Positions 8,132 through 16,647 of a DNA stretch of 44,551 nt are shown piece after piece. The notes under the pieces are model-generated. The model did not search any database and was not told the origin of the DNA. It was given only the letters and a program-made list of their open reading frames with translations. A program made the translations under genes and the position numbers. The stretch's first letter is position 1. Each line of letters starts with the position of its first letter. The stretch comes from Bacteroidota bacterium (GTDB lineage: Bacteria > Bacteroidota > Rhodothermia > Balneolales > Balneolaceae). The stretch covers positions 1 through 44,551 of the forward strand of contig JAAAOB010000048.1 of NCBI GenBank assembly GCA_009909035.1, written 5' to 3'.

Positions 8132-8162
8132 CAAAGGTAAATGGGTTACGAATCGATTAAAA
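8132..8162 (-). promoter_or_regulatory. Candidate promoter for nth and the Memo gene (TAnnTTTG type)
   Basis: On the minus strand TACCTTTG (8132-8139) matches the Bacteroidetes -7 consensus TAnnTTTG. TTTT (8159-8162), 19 nt upstream, is one base from the -33 TTTG. It would give a leader of about 25-30 nt before the nth ATG. Confidence 0.45.
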
Positions 8163-8207
8163 ATAGAATCGAGGGATACTAAGGTCAATTTTTCCTATGT
8201 TTAGCAC

Positions 8208-9428
8208 ATGAAAAAAAAGGCGGCCTACGGTGCGCTCATTCTACTGACGCTCGTCTACATTAATAGTTTTTTTACCCGCCAGATAATGGCGGTATTAGGC
8301 GTGGATATCCGTGAAGCGTTCACCCTTGGTAATGTCCAGGTAGGGCTGCTGTATGGCACTGCATTTTCGGTAATTTATGCTTTTGCCGGAATCCCGATGG
8401 GGCGACTGGCCGACCGAATTTCCCGAAAATGGATGATTGCCGCCGGCCTTTTCACCTGGAGCCTGATGACTATTTTGAGCGGGTTTGCCACATCGTTTGC
8501 CTTACTTGTGGCTGCCCGGCTGGTTGTTGGCCTGAGCCAGGCAACATTAAGTCCTGCTGTCTATTCTCTTCTTGCCGACCTGTTTTCACCAAAAAAAAGA
8601 GCAACCATTTTTTCTCTGTATGCCAGCGGAATTTTCCTGGGTATTGGATTATCATTCCTGGCAGGCGGAACCATTGCCGCACACTATAGCTGGGAGAGTG
8701 CCCTTGTTGCGGTGGGAATTCCGGGAGTTTTGCTTTTCCCGTTTGTAGTGTGGTTTATTCAGGAACCGGATCGGAGCATCATCCGTCACTCTCCAAACAG
8801 ATTCCTGGCTGATCTGAAGGAACTACTTGGTAAAAAAACCATTCAGTGGCATTTGGCCGGATTTTCACTGCTCGCCTGTACGGGATATACTGTGCTGGCT
8901 TTTGTGGGAACCGTTTTTAATGATGTCTTTCAGCGGCCGGACCTTACACCACACTACGGCTGGTTTCTGTTCGGCGTATCGGGGATGGTTATTCTATCGG
9001 GCAGAGTGGCGGATTATCTTGCGCAGGCGGCCGCTTTTCGGCGCTTCTGGATGGGCGTGTTTGCAGCACTGGCCGGCCTTCCATTCTACGCCGCCGGGCT
9101 GTTTACTGAAAATGCGGATACGGCATACATCATGCTTGGAATCGGCGTGCTCTTTTCATCCTCTTATAACGGCGTGGCCGCAGCGCTGATGCAGTACCTC
9201 GTGCAGTCCGAGCAACGAGCGCTGGCAGGCGGTCTCTACCTGTTTGTTATCAGCATTGCAGGATTTGGACTTGGTCCCCCGCTGGCCGGCTGGCTGATGG
9301 ATAGTGTGTATACTGGCAGTTATGGTGCCTCAAAAGCTGTGTTTACCGTTATGATGGTCTGCAGTGCCGGAAGTACCTGGTCATTTATGAAAGCCATGAG
9401 ATATTATCCGCAGGACGCCCTCGATTAG
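8208..9428 (+). CDS. Major facilitator superfamily transporter
   Basis: The 406-residue protein is hydrophobic throughout with about 12 predicted membrane helices. The signature between helices 2 and 3 is present as GRLADRISRKWMI (residues about 65-77), followed by AARLVVGLSQATLSPAVYSLLADLF, typical of the Spinster-like and glucarate/organophosphate-like MFS branches. A second half begins after the hydrophilic loop at about 190-210. The substrate cannot be read from sequence. The start is an ATG with a lysine-rich N-terminus (MKKKAAYG). A DUF368 gene follows after 65 nt on the same strand and may be co-transcribed. Confidence 0.88.
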   Translation: MKKKAAYGALILLTLVYINSFFTRQIMAVLGVDIREAFTLGNVQVGLLYGTAFSVIYAFAGIPMGRLADRISRKWMIAAGLFTWSLMTILSGFATSFALLVAARLVVGLSQATLSPAVYSLLADLFSPKKRATIFSLYASGIFLGIGLSFLAGGTIAAHYSWESALVAVGIPGVLLFPFVVWFIQEPDRSIIRHSPNRFLADLKELLGKKTIQWHLAGFSLLACTGYTVLAFVGTVFNDVFQRPDLTPHYGWFLFGVSGMVILSGRVADYLAQAAAFRRFWMGVFAALAGLPFYAAGLFTENADTAYIMLGIGVLFSSSYNGVAAALMQYLVQSEQRALAGGLYLFVISIAGFGLGPPLAGWLMDSVYTGSYGASKAVFTVMMVCSAGSTWSFMKAMRYYPQDALD

Positions 9429-9493
9429 TCTTGAATACCATCCATTTGATCCGTACCCTTTTTTGAAAATCAAACCTACCGAACACCCGAATC

Positions 9494-10624
9494 TTGGATA
9501 ACAAAGAAAAAGAGTCATCACCAACAACCGACAAAACGGAATGGAAAGAGTCGCCGTACCTTATTCTAAAAGGATTTTTGATGGGCTCGGCGGATATTGT
9601 ACCGGGTGTAAGTGGCGGAACAATGGCGCTGATCACCGGAATTTACGACCGGCTGATCCATGCCATACGAAGTGCGGACGGCAAATTTTTAAAACGGATT
9701 TTGACGTTCAGATTAAAAGAGGTTTTTGAGGGATTTCACTGGAAATTTCTTCTGCTGCTATTCACAGGGATCCTGGCTGCCGTTGCGTTTTTCACAAAAA
9801 TTGTGCCGCTCCAGGTCTATATGTTCACTCACCCGGAAATTGTGTACGGTCTCTTTTTTGGACTGATTCTGGGCTCAATATTTTTAATTGTTGTTGAAAT
9901 TCCTGCCGAAAAACGGGGATGGGCCAACGCCATTCCGCTGCTTTGCGGCACCCTTTTTGGTTTTTGGGTGGTGACTCTCGTTCCCACAGACACTCCCTCC
10001 ACCGCCTGGTTTGTGATGCTGAGCGGGGCTATTGCCATTTGTGCCATGATTTTACCCGGAATATCGGGCTCTTACCTATTGCTTATTCTTCGCCAGTACG
10101 ACTATATCCTGGAACAGCTGGGCAGTATCGGCTCGTCAGACACGCTGGCCGCACTGTTAAATCTGGCTCCCTTTTTTAGCGGTGCCCTCATCGGGATCAT
10201 CCTGTTTTCGAGGCTTTTATCCTGGCTTCTGAGCCGATATCACGCCACAACCCTGCTTGTGCTGATCGGCTTTTTAGTTGGTTCGCTCTATGTTATTTGG
10301 CCCTACCAGGAGCGTGAGTTTAAAGAAACTGTACGGTCCGTGGAAGTGCTGGACTATTCATCCCCGGAAGTTCAGCAGCTTCTACGTGAACAGACCGATT
10401 CAAATCGGCCGGAGTATCGCCGGGTTGGCAAAATTATCAACCCTGAAGAAGGTTCAGACGGGGGAAAACGAGTGGAGATCGAGAGGGTATCAAAGAAATT
10501 GGTAACCTCACGCCCCTTTTTCCCTTCAACCGCCCGGGAGGACGTAAATATCGGTGGCGGAATAGGCGGAATCGCGGGGGGATTGATGATGATCCTGGTG
10601 GTTTCGTACCTGCGCCGCACTTAA
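9494..10624 (+). CDS. DUF368 (PopT-type) membrane protein, probable polyprenyl-phosphate translocase
   Basis: The 376-residue multipass protein carries the DUF368 hallmark near the N-terminus: KGFLMGSADIVPGVSGGTMA (26-45), with a related internal repeat, AMILPGISGSYLLLILRQYD, in the second half. DUF368 proteins (PopT) have been reported, alongside DedA-family UptA, to recycle undecaprenyl phosphate across the inner membrane; function here is by family. That would support the glycan genes at the start of the window. A hydrophilic insertion of about 75 residues (roughly 275-350, rich in E, R and S) lies before the last helix. The start is a TTG (MDNKEKESS); the next in-frame ATG falls within the first conserved membrane segment, so TTG is preferred. 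Confidence 0.88.
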   Translation: MDNKEKESSPTTDKTEWKESPYLILKGFLMGSADIVPGVSGGTMALITGIYDRLIHAIRSADGKFLKRILTFRLKEVFEGFHWKFLLLLFTGILAAVAFFTKIVPLQVYMFTHPEIVYGLFFGLILGSIFLIVVEIPAEKRGWANAIPLLCGTLFGFWVVTLVPTDTPSTAWFVMLSGAIAICAMILPGISGSYLLLILRQYDYILEQLGSIGSSDTLAALLNLAPFFSGALIGIILFSRLLSWLLSRYHATTLLVLIGFLVGSLYVIWPYQEREFKETVRSVEVLDYSSPEVQQLLREQTDSNRPEYRRVGKIINPEEGSDGGKRVEIERVSKKLVTSRPFFPSTAREDVNIGGGIGGIAGGLMMILVVSYLRRT

Positions 10625-10668
10625 TCAGAATCAATTGATAACCAGTGATTTACATAAAATATTCACAA

Positions 10669-10676
10669 TAGATTTG
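10669..10676 (+). promoter_or_regulatory. Candidate -7 element upstream of the universal stress protein
   Basis: TAGATTTG matches TAnnTTTG. Transcription would begin about 40 nt before the preferred ATG at 10721. No good TTTG is found at the -33 position (TTTA lies 16 nt upstream), so the call is tentative. Confidence 0.33.
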
Positions 10677-10710
10677 TAGATTTCTTAAAAGAAAAGAGAA
10701 CCACAAAGAT

Positions 10711-10716
10711 GGAGGA
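10711..10716 (+). promoter_or_regulatory. Shine-Dalgarno sequence that sets the universal stress protein start
   Basis: GGAGGA ends 4 nt before the ATG at 10721. An in-frame ATG at 10709 overlaps this site, so the site would be coding if that start were used. The position argues for initiation at 10721. Confidence 0.6.
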
Positions 10717-10720
10717 AGTT

Positions 10721-11707
10721 ATGATTCGTTTTAACAAAATTTTGGTTCCAACGGATTTTTCAAAAGGGGCGGAAAGTGCATATGCGGCGGCACAAAAACT
10801 TGCGGATACCTTTGGAGGGAAGGTTGACTTTCTCCACGTTGTGCCTACGATTAAATATCTCGCGGATAGTGCCAGGCGGCTGGGAACTCCCATTGATATC
10901 AATGAAGACGTCTACCCAAAAATTTACGAGGAGTCGGAGCATAAGCTAAAAAAGGCGATGAGCCAGTATTTGAAGAAAGAATCAATGGGAGAGGCTAAAG
11001 TCTTGATTGAACGGAAACCATCCGAAGCTATCGCCCGCTATGCATCGTCACAGAATTATGATATGATCGTGATCGGTGCAAAAGGGATCGATCAGACCAA
11101 GTTAATGCGCGGAAGTACGACAGAAAAAGTAATACGGAAATCAAAAATTCCGGTGTTTTCAATCGAGGGACGGCTGAATGAGCAGCAGATTGATAATATT
11201 GTCGTTCCCACCGATGGCTCCATGCTCTCTTTTGCAGCCTTTCCTATGGCGGTTGCCCTTGCCGATGTTTTTGGCGCCCGGCTTACACTCTACCGGGTCA
11301 TGGAGCTTTACGGTAACACGGCGACAGGTAATATACCAAGTCCGGGAAAAGAAGAAGTGGTAGCTGTATACGAAAATGTCATCACCCGGTTGAATGACTT
11401 CCTTGCAGAACAAGGAATAGAATCGATTCATGTACGGCGGTCGGGGGTCTCATTCGAGGATATGGTGACGATTACGGGTAAAGGTGAAAGCGGCAGTATT
11501 CCCTTGCAGACCAAGGTAGAGAAAGGAGTCTCTGCTCACTACGAAATAGAGTCCTATACAGCAGATCATGCCGACCTGGTGGTGATGGCAACGCACGGAC
11601 ACAGCGGGTTTGCCCACCTGATTCTCGGTTCCACGGCTGAAAAAGTGGCGCAATACGTAAAAAAACCGGTGATAACCGTACGTCCCGATAAAAAACTTTT
11701 CGAGTAA
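10721..11707 (+). CDS. Tandem-domain universal stress protein (UspA family)
   Basis: The 328-residue cytoplasmic protein has two UspA domains. The first begins FNKILVPTDFSKGAESAYAAA and ends with an ATP-loop-like GAKGIDQTKLMRGST. The second begins NIVVPTDGSMLSFAAFPMA and ends THGHSGFAHLILGST followed by the typical EKVAQYVKKPVITVRP. The family binds ATP or AMP and is linked to stress survival; no specific role can be given. The start at 10721 (MIRFNKIL) is chosen because of the GGAGGA just upstream. It stands alone: the previous stop is 96 nt upstream and the next gene 324 nt downstream. Confidence 0.9.
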   Translation: MIRFNKILVPTDFSKGAESAYAAAQKLADTFGGKVDFLHVVPTIKYLADSARRLGTPIDINEDVYPKIYEESEHKLKKAMSQYLKKESMGEAKVLIERKPSEAIARYASSQNYDMIVIGAKGIDQTKLMRGSTTEKVIRKSKIPVFSIEGRLNEQQIDNIVVPTDGSMLSFAAFPMAVALADVFGARLTLYRVMELYGNTATGNIPSPGKEEVVAVYENVITRLNDFLAEQGIESIHVRRSGVSFEDMVTITGKGESGSIPLQTKVEKGVSAHYEIESYTADHADLVVMATHGHSGFAHLILGSTAEKVAQYVKKPVITVRPDKKLFE

Positions 11708-12031
11708 AAAGGCAAAGCAGTTTCAATTTCCGATCGGGGAATATTTACTCAGGATGAAAAGATATGTTTTCAAATCGGGGCCGAGCCTCTGAGCAGCCGT
11801 GTTTTTTTCTGCATGCCGGTGAAATAACACACATATACAAAATGGTGTCTGAAGGTCAGCTCATCAAGTGAACCCATTCTCAGTACTCTATCACTAATGA
11901 TCGTATAAAATCTTTGTATTCTATTGGTTCTTAATGATTTAAGGATAAAAAAAAGATCACAAATTTTGCCTTTCTCAGAAATATTTTTATTTATTTAAGC
12001 AGAGTAAATTTGAATTAAATCCTTTCGAGTT
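11708..12031. other. Non-coding spacer, 324 nt
   Basis: I see no gene, convincing terminator or repeat. The last 100 nt before the next gene are AT-rich. TAAATTTG at 12005-12012 matches the TAnnTTTG -7 element about 20 nt before the ATG at 12032, but has no TTTG at the right distance upstream. Confidence 0.4.
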
Positions 12032-13090
12032 ATGGCTGAGTTAGCAGAGTTATGGTGGTTGGGAATGTTACTTGCAGCATTTGCAGGCGGAGCATTTGGA
12101 GCTGCAATTGGCGCTTTGCCTGCATTCATTTTTACTGGATTTTTAGTCATGTTAGGAGAGGGAATAAAAATTTTGGCAGGAGATCTCTCCGGGGTTGCCG
12201 GTTTTGATCCCGCAACGCTTGAACAGGCTCAGGCTATCACGGGTCAGCTTGGGTTTGGCCCCGTTTTTGGGCCCCACATTAGTTTTGCAGCCGGGGCGGC
12301 GGCATCCGCCTACGCGGCGAAGAAAGGATACATGGATACCGGCTTCCCCTATCATGAAGCAAAAAATATAGCCTATGCCCAGGGGCCCAAACCGGATGTA
12401 CTGATCGTAGGAGGTCTTTTTGGGATTTTGGGTTACTGGATCACGACACTATCGGCAACATTTGGCCTGCCCTGGGATCCGATCGCCGTTGGTGTTGTGC
12501 TCTCGGCGTTTGCTCACCGCCTGTTTTTGGGGTATCCTATTGTTGGAAAAGCAAAAAGGGGTGTGATGAACATGATGCCATTTGAAGGCGAAGAACTCAG
12601 GGAAGCGAAAGCCCCGGGAGAGACAAAGCAACGTTTACTGGTTGAGCCCTGGCTCGGTCATCAGTACAAATGGGCGGATGTATCAATTCTCGGCTTGGTA
12701 GTGGGAACCCTGGCGGCTTTTATTACCTATACCACGGGAAGCGTATTTCTGCCGTTTGGCATCAGTGCCGCAACTCTACTCTTTTTAAACCTCGGGGTTG
12801 AACGATTCCCGGTTACGCACCATATATCACTCATTGGCAGCACGGCCATTGTGGCGGCAACAGGCGGTGAGTATGCCGGATTTGCTCTTGGATCTATGCT
12901 TCTTATCGGCGCCTTGTTCGGATTTTTGGCTGCTATATTCGGAGAAGTTTTTCAACGGATTTTCTTTTCGCACGGCGATACCCACGTTGATCCGCCGGCC
13001 GGTGCCATTGTCATGGGAACGTTTGTCATTGCGGTTCTGGCACTGACCGGGCTATTTCCATCATCAGCGTGGATTCCGCTTCCATTCTAA
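12032..13090 (+). CDS. Conserved multipass membrane protein of unknown function
   Basis: The 352-residue protein has about eight to ten hydrophobic segments and no signal peptide apart from the first helix. The N-terminal motif GGAFGAAIGALPAFIFTGF (19-37) is Gly/Ala-rich and permease-like. Polar motifs within or next to membrane segments include FGPHISFAAGAAASAYAAK (79 on), FPVTHHISLIGSTAIVAA and, near the end, HGDTHVDPPAGA. The two HIS-containing stretches suggest an internally duplicated fold. The His/Asp-rich DTHVDPP loop could bind a metal or substrate. I recognise similar proteins only as uncharacterised permease-like proteins in other bacteria and archaea. It is monocistronic. Confidence 0.75.
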   Translation: MAELAELWWLGMLLAAFAGGAFGAAIGALPAFIFTGFLVMLGEGIKILAGDLSGVAGFDPATLEQAQAITGQLGFGPVFGPHISFAAGAAASAYAAKKGYMDTGFPYHEAKNIAYAQGPKPDVLIVGGLFGILGYWITTLSATFGLPWDPIAVGVVLSAFAHRLFLGYPIVGKAKRGVMNMMPFEGEELREAKAPGETKQRLLVEPWLGHQYKWADVSILGLVVGTLAAFITYTTGSVFLPFGISAATLLFLNLGVERFPVTHHISLIGSTAIVAATGGEYAGFALGSMLLIGALFGFLAAIFGEVFQRIFFSHGDTHVDPPAGAIVMGTFVIAVLALTGLFPSSAWIPLPF

Positions 13091-13127
13091 TCTGATCTGT
13101 AGCGAGGGGAAGATGGCGGCAGAGGTA

Positions 13128-13619
13128 TTAGCGAGAGGCCGATATATGATCGATCTCCAGCCTGAAGTCTCCCTGTTGTTTATCGCTGATTAAAAAACCG
13201 TAGCGCATGATGCTGTTCAGGTCAAGAGCGGGAACATCCGGAGTGCGGCCCCTGTAGGTTGGTTTGAAGCCGGAGAAGGGAAGTGTAACGGTCATCCACT
13301 CCATCGTACGGGTATCGAAACGCTGCTCGTACGACCATTGGTGAATATTTCCGGCCTCTCCCGTTTGAAGTCTGAAACTGTATCGTTTCCCGTCTCCCTT
13401 CAACCGCAGTTCAATGGCGCTGTAGCCGTCAAGACGGATCCGTTCATGATTTTTAACCGAAGCAAATCCGCCGTTATTGGCAAGTGAGACAGTTCCAAGA
13501 AAGACGGCATTCCCATCGCTGTTGATCTGGAACTGGGATGAAGAATTCCCGCCCATCACCCCGTCGTTGACGATTATCCACTGTTGATGGGCTATGTTTG
13601 AAAAATCTGTAATCTGCAT
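13128..13619 (-). CDS. CIA30-like protein
   Basis: This 163-residue beta-sandwich protein is of the CIA30 (complex I intermediate-associated protein 30) family, whose fold resembles carbohydrate-binding modules. Recognisable parts are WIIVNDGVMGGNSSSQF near the N-terminus, GFASVKN, LRLKGDGKRYSFRLQTG and LPFSGFKPTYRGR. There is no signal peptide, so it is probably cytoplasmic. In bacteria the family is uncharacterised; the name reflects homology to a mitochondrial assembly factor and should not be taken as function. It is convergent with the membrane protein gene (38 nt apart) and divergent from the metallopeptidase gene. Confidence 0.85.
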   Translation of the reverse strand: MQITDFSNIAHQQWIIVNDGVMGGNSSSQFQINSDGNAVFLGTVSLANNGGFASVKNHERIRLDGYSAIELRLKGDGKRYSFRLQTGEAGNIHQWSYEQRFDTRTMEWMTVTLPFSGFKPTYRGRTPDVPALDLNSIMRYGFLISDKQQGDFRLEIDHISASR

Positions 13620-13736
13620 ATTGTCTGTTTAAAGTGCTAATCTTGTTTGTCCAGGTAACAAAATTTTGATGAATATGATCTGGAAAAATTCGTACCGTTG
13701 AGCAAGTAAAATTTTTCGGTTGTTAAACGTGGCTGT

Positions 13737-14453
13737 ATGAGTAAAAACAGAGTCTTTCAAATAACAGTAGACGATATACCCATTGAGGTTACAAAAAAGA
13801 GTGTAAAGCATTTGCGGATTGTGGCCTACCCCTCACTTGGGAAGGTACGTATATCAAGCCCGAAAAATATTCCGGATCATGAAATAAAGAAATTCGCCAA
13901 TTCACGGGCCAGCTGGATCAAAAAACAGTTGAATGATCCGGGAATAAAAAAGAGGAAACCGGATCCGCACTTTCATGAGGGTTCCATGCATTACATTTGG
14001 GGCAGGCCCCATACATTAATCCTAACGCATGGGGCTGAACGATTTTCCATAGGGGTGAACGATCAGCAAATCCATATGGCCATTCAGAAGGGGTGCGACT
14101 TACACGAACGGGAACCTATCATGCGCGAATGGTATCGTCGAAGCATAAAAAGCAGGATTCCCGGGCTCATAAAAAAATGGGAGCCGGTGGTGAATGTAAA
14201 GGTAAACGAATGGGGCGTTAAAAAGATGAAAACCCGGTGGGGGACCTGCAATACGCGTGCCGGGCGGATCTGGCTGAACCTGGAACTGGCAAAACGGGCC
14301 CCAAAGGTTCTTGAATATATTGTTGTACACGAAATGACGCATCTGCTGGAGCGCCCGCATAGCAGGCGATTTTACCGGCTGATGGACTCCTTTTTACCGA
14401 ATTGGAGAACCATAGACCGTGAATTAGGCGGAACCCACTGGAGAAGATGTTGA
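13737..14453 (+). CDS. YgjP-like (DUF45/M48-type) metallopeptidase domain protein
   Basis: The 238-residue soluble protein carries the zinc-peptidase motif HEMTH (198-202) with a third probable ligand His208 in ERPHSRRFYRLMD. Upstream it has the family pattern KKMKTRWGTCNTRAGRIWLN (162-181). The N-terminal half is the usual beta-rich DUF45 region (RKSVKHLRI-like and GKVRISSP). It is full length for the family. YgjP-like genes often neighbour type I restriction systems, but none is seen here. Substrate unknown. Confidence 0.88.
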   Translation: MSKNRVFQITVDDIPIEVTKKSVKHLRIVAYPSLGKVRISSPKNIPDHEIKKFANSRASWIKKQLNDPGIKKRKPDPHFHEGSMHYIWGRPHTLILTHGAERFSIGVNDQQIHMAIQKGCDLHEREPIMREWYRRSIKSRIPGLIKKWEPVVNVKVNEWGVKKMKTRWGTCNTRAGRIWLNLELAKRAPKVLEYIVVHEMTHLLERPHSRRFYRLMDSFLPNWRTIDRELGGTHWRRC

Positions 14454-14725
14454 TTGTGATTATAAACCTTCGTGTGATTCCTGAGAAATGACATCAATAA
14501 TTCCTGCAGAGTGAAGGCCTGCGAACCCGGGAGGAGTGTATCAAATGATTTTTGAAAATCGATGAACGTCCCTCCATGGGTCACTCCGCTTGTGCTTCGC
14601 GTTCAAAAAATAAGTCCCTTGTCAGAGGATGATGTAATAACCTCAGTTCGATTCTTACATCTGTCAAATACCACCAAAAGCAGTGGTCAGGAAACGGCCT
14701 GATATGTTAAATTAGATCTAAAAAA

Positions 14726-15319
14726 ATGTGTAGAACAGATCATATCGCCATGCCAATTATGAAACCTCCTTTCGAATCTATACCTGCAGTAGATCTTACG
14801 GATGGATTTACTCCCCAGATGCTCAAAGATGGATGGGGAATTGGCGGATATAACGAAAAGCGGGAGAATATGTACACGGCACCGCAGTACGAAAACAGGC
14901 GGAATATTCATATGGGAGTCGATATCTGGGCGCCGGCCGGAGAGCCCGTATTTGCACCTCTTGAGGCTGTTGTGGCATACACGGCCAATCACAACCAGGA
15001 GGGAAATTATGGCGGAACCGTCGTGCTTAAACATCTTGTTGGAGGCCGTACACTCTACGCTCTTTACGGGCACCTGTCGCTTCGCTCACTGGAAAAATTT
15101 GGTCCGGGTGAGGATGTGGAGGCCGGTACCGTGATTGGCTGGCTGGGCGACAGGAATGAAAATGGAAACTGGCATCCCCACCTGCACTACCAGTTGAGCT
15201 ACAGAGATCCCGGGGAGGCGGATATGCCGGGGGTGGTGGAGGAAAAAGACCGGGAGAAGGCTCTTCGAATCTATCCGGACCCGGCAAGGATTCTGGGTGA
15301 ACTTGTGTCCCAGAGGTAG
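14726..15319 (+). CDS. M23-family metallopeptidase without a signal peptide
   Basis: The 197-residue protein has the LytM/M23 core: HMGVDIWAP gives the first zinc ligands His62 and Asp66, YGHLS supplies His116, and HPHLHYQL supplies the HxH pair at 152-154. GEPVFAPLEAVVAY and GGTVVLKH are typical of the fold. Most M23 enzymes are exported peptidoglycan endopeptidases, but this one has no visible signal peptide or anchor, so its location and substrate are unclear. Similar M23 domains occur fused to phosphotransferase and aminotransferase modules elsewhere. Start choices are ATG at 14726, 14750 or 14759; nothing decides between them. The 272 nt upstream (14454-14725) hold nothing recognisable. 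Confidence 0.85.
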   Translation: MCRTDHIAMPIMKPPFESIPAVDLTDGFTPQMLKDGWGIGGYNEKRENMYTAPQYENRRNIHMGVDIWAPAGEPVFAPLEAVVAYTANHNQEGNYGGTVVLKHLVGGRTLYALYGHLSLRSLEKFGPGEDVEAGTVIGWLGDRNENGNWHPHLHYQLSYRDPGEADMPGVVEEKDREKALRIYPDPARILGELVSQR

Positions 15320-15495
15320 TTCATTTGAGGATGAATTGCGGTATGTGAATATTGACGGCCTGGAGAACCGTGGTGGCTGCGTAACACAAAACCTGTTAAA
15401 CAGACTGTGAAGATGATCTATTTTTAGTACATTTCGAATCGTCTCCATCTCGTCAACCGGAGCATCATCAAGACAAACCCCAATGTTATTTTAAC

Positions 15496-16647
15496 ATGCT
15501 CGAAAGCCAACATCTGGAAAAACTGAAAAAGATTAGGCGAGAGCTCCACACCATGCCAGAAGTATCGGGCTCAGAAAAGAAGACGGCGGCGTATATAAAA
15601 CATCAGCTCTGCAAAACAGATCCCGATGACATTATAGAAGGTATCGGCGGAAATGGAATCGTTGCCATATATAATGGAAAAGATCCGGATGCGGGCGAAA
15701 CCATGATGATTCGTGCTGAGCTTGACGGACTGGCGATAGATGAACAGAGCGATATTCCGCATAAATCACAAACTCGCTACCGTATGCATGCCTGCGGCCA
15801 TGACGGGCATATGGCTATTGTATTGGGTGTTGCCGAATGGTTGAACATGAACAGGCCCTCAAGCGGACGTGTCATGCTCCTGTTTCAGCCCTCGGAAGAG
15901 ACAGGTGAGGGCGCGGCGCGGATGCTTGAGGATCAAACATTTTCAAAGCTATCGATCGACAGGGGGATTGCCCTGCACAATCTCCCCGGGTACAAAAAAA
16001 ATACGGTATATATAAAGAGTGATACGTTTGCGCTGGCGTCTGTTGGAATCAAAGTGTCGTTCCGCGGTGAATCGAGTCACGCGGCCTACCCGGAAGAGGG
16101 CATAAATCCCTCCGTCGCGATGTCGAAATTCATCATGGACCTTGAAAGCATTAAAGATGATCTTTCAAAAAGTGAAGGTTTTTGCGTGATGACAACAACA
16201 TACGTGAAAGTGGGGGAGCCTGCATTTGGCATAAATCCCGGCAGCGGGGAGATGGGCATCACCATTCGTGCGGAGGCAGATGAAGATGTGGAGTCGCTCA
16301 TCGGGCAGATTGAGAAAAAAATAAACACGGCCCGCAATGAGTTTTCGGGAACTATACAGTATGAAAAGAAGGAGCCATTTGCAGCTACCGTGAATGATAT
16401 CGATGGCGTGGAACGGCTCAGAACAGTTGCCGGCTCGCTGAATGTGGATACGGAAACGCTGGACCGGCCCATCGCCTGGAGCGAGGATTTTGGTGAGTTC
16501 AGGCGAACCTGCCCCATTACGCTGTTTGGACTCGGCGCCGGAACGAACACACCGCCGCTGCACTCTGAAATGTACGATTTTGATGATGACCTGATCGAGA
16601 CCGGAGTGTCTCTGTTCTGCGAATGGATTAACAGACACCTGACATGA
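15496..16647 (+). CDS. M20-family amidohydrolase (N-acyl-amino-acid or peptide deacylase)
   Basis: The 383-residue cytoplasmic enzyme is of the hippurate/N-acyl-L-amino-acid amidohydrolase group. Metal-site segments are ELDGLA (75-80), MHACGHDGHMA (97-107), QPSEETGEGA (131-140, with the catalytic Glu) and ALHNLPGY (159-166). The lid or dimerisation domain includes RGESSHAAYPEEG. It hydrolyses an amide to free an amino acid; the exact substrate is unknown. Its last codon and stop overlap the start of the alanine racemase gene (ATGA at 16644-16647), so the two are translated together. Confidence 0.9.
   Translation: MLESQHLEKLKKIRRELHTMPEVSGSEKKTAAYIKHQLCKTDPDDIIEGIGGNGIVAIYNGKDPDAGETMMIRAELDGLAIDEQSDIPHKSQTRYRMHACGHDGHMAIVLGVAEWLNMNRPSSGRVMLLFQPSEETGEGAARMLEDQTFSKLSIDRGIALHNLPGYKKNTVYIKSDTFALASVGIKVSFRGESSHAAYPEEGINPSVAMSKFIMDLESIKDDLSKSEGFCVMTTTYVKVGEPAFGINPGSGEMGITIRAEADEDVESLIGQIEKKINTARNEFSGTIQYEKKEPFAATVNDIDGVERLRTVAGSLNVDTETLDRPIAWSEDFGEFRRTCPITLFGLGAGTNTPPLHSEMYDFDDDLIETGVSLFCEWINRHLT

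Noticed and set aside
14454..14725. Possible gene remnant upstream of the M23 peptidase
   Set aside because: No frame gives recognisable protein and no repeat or hairpin of note was seen.
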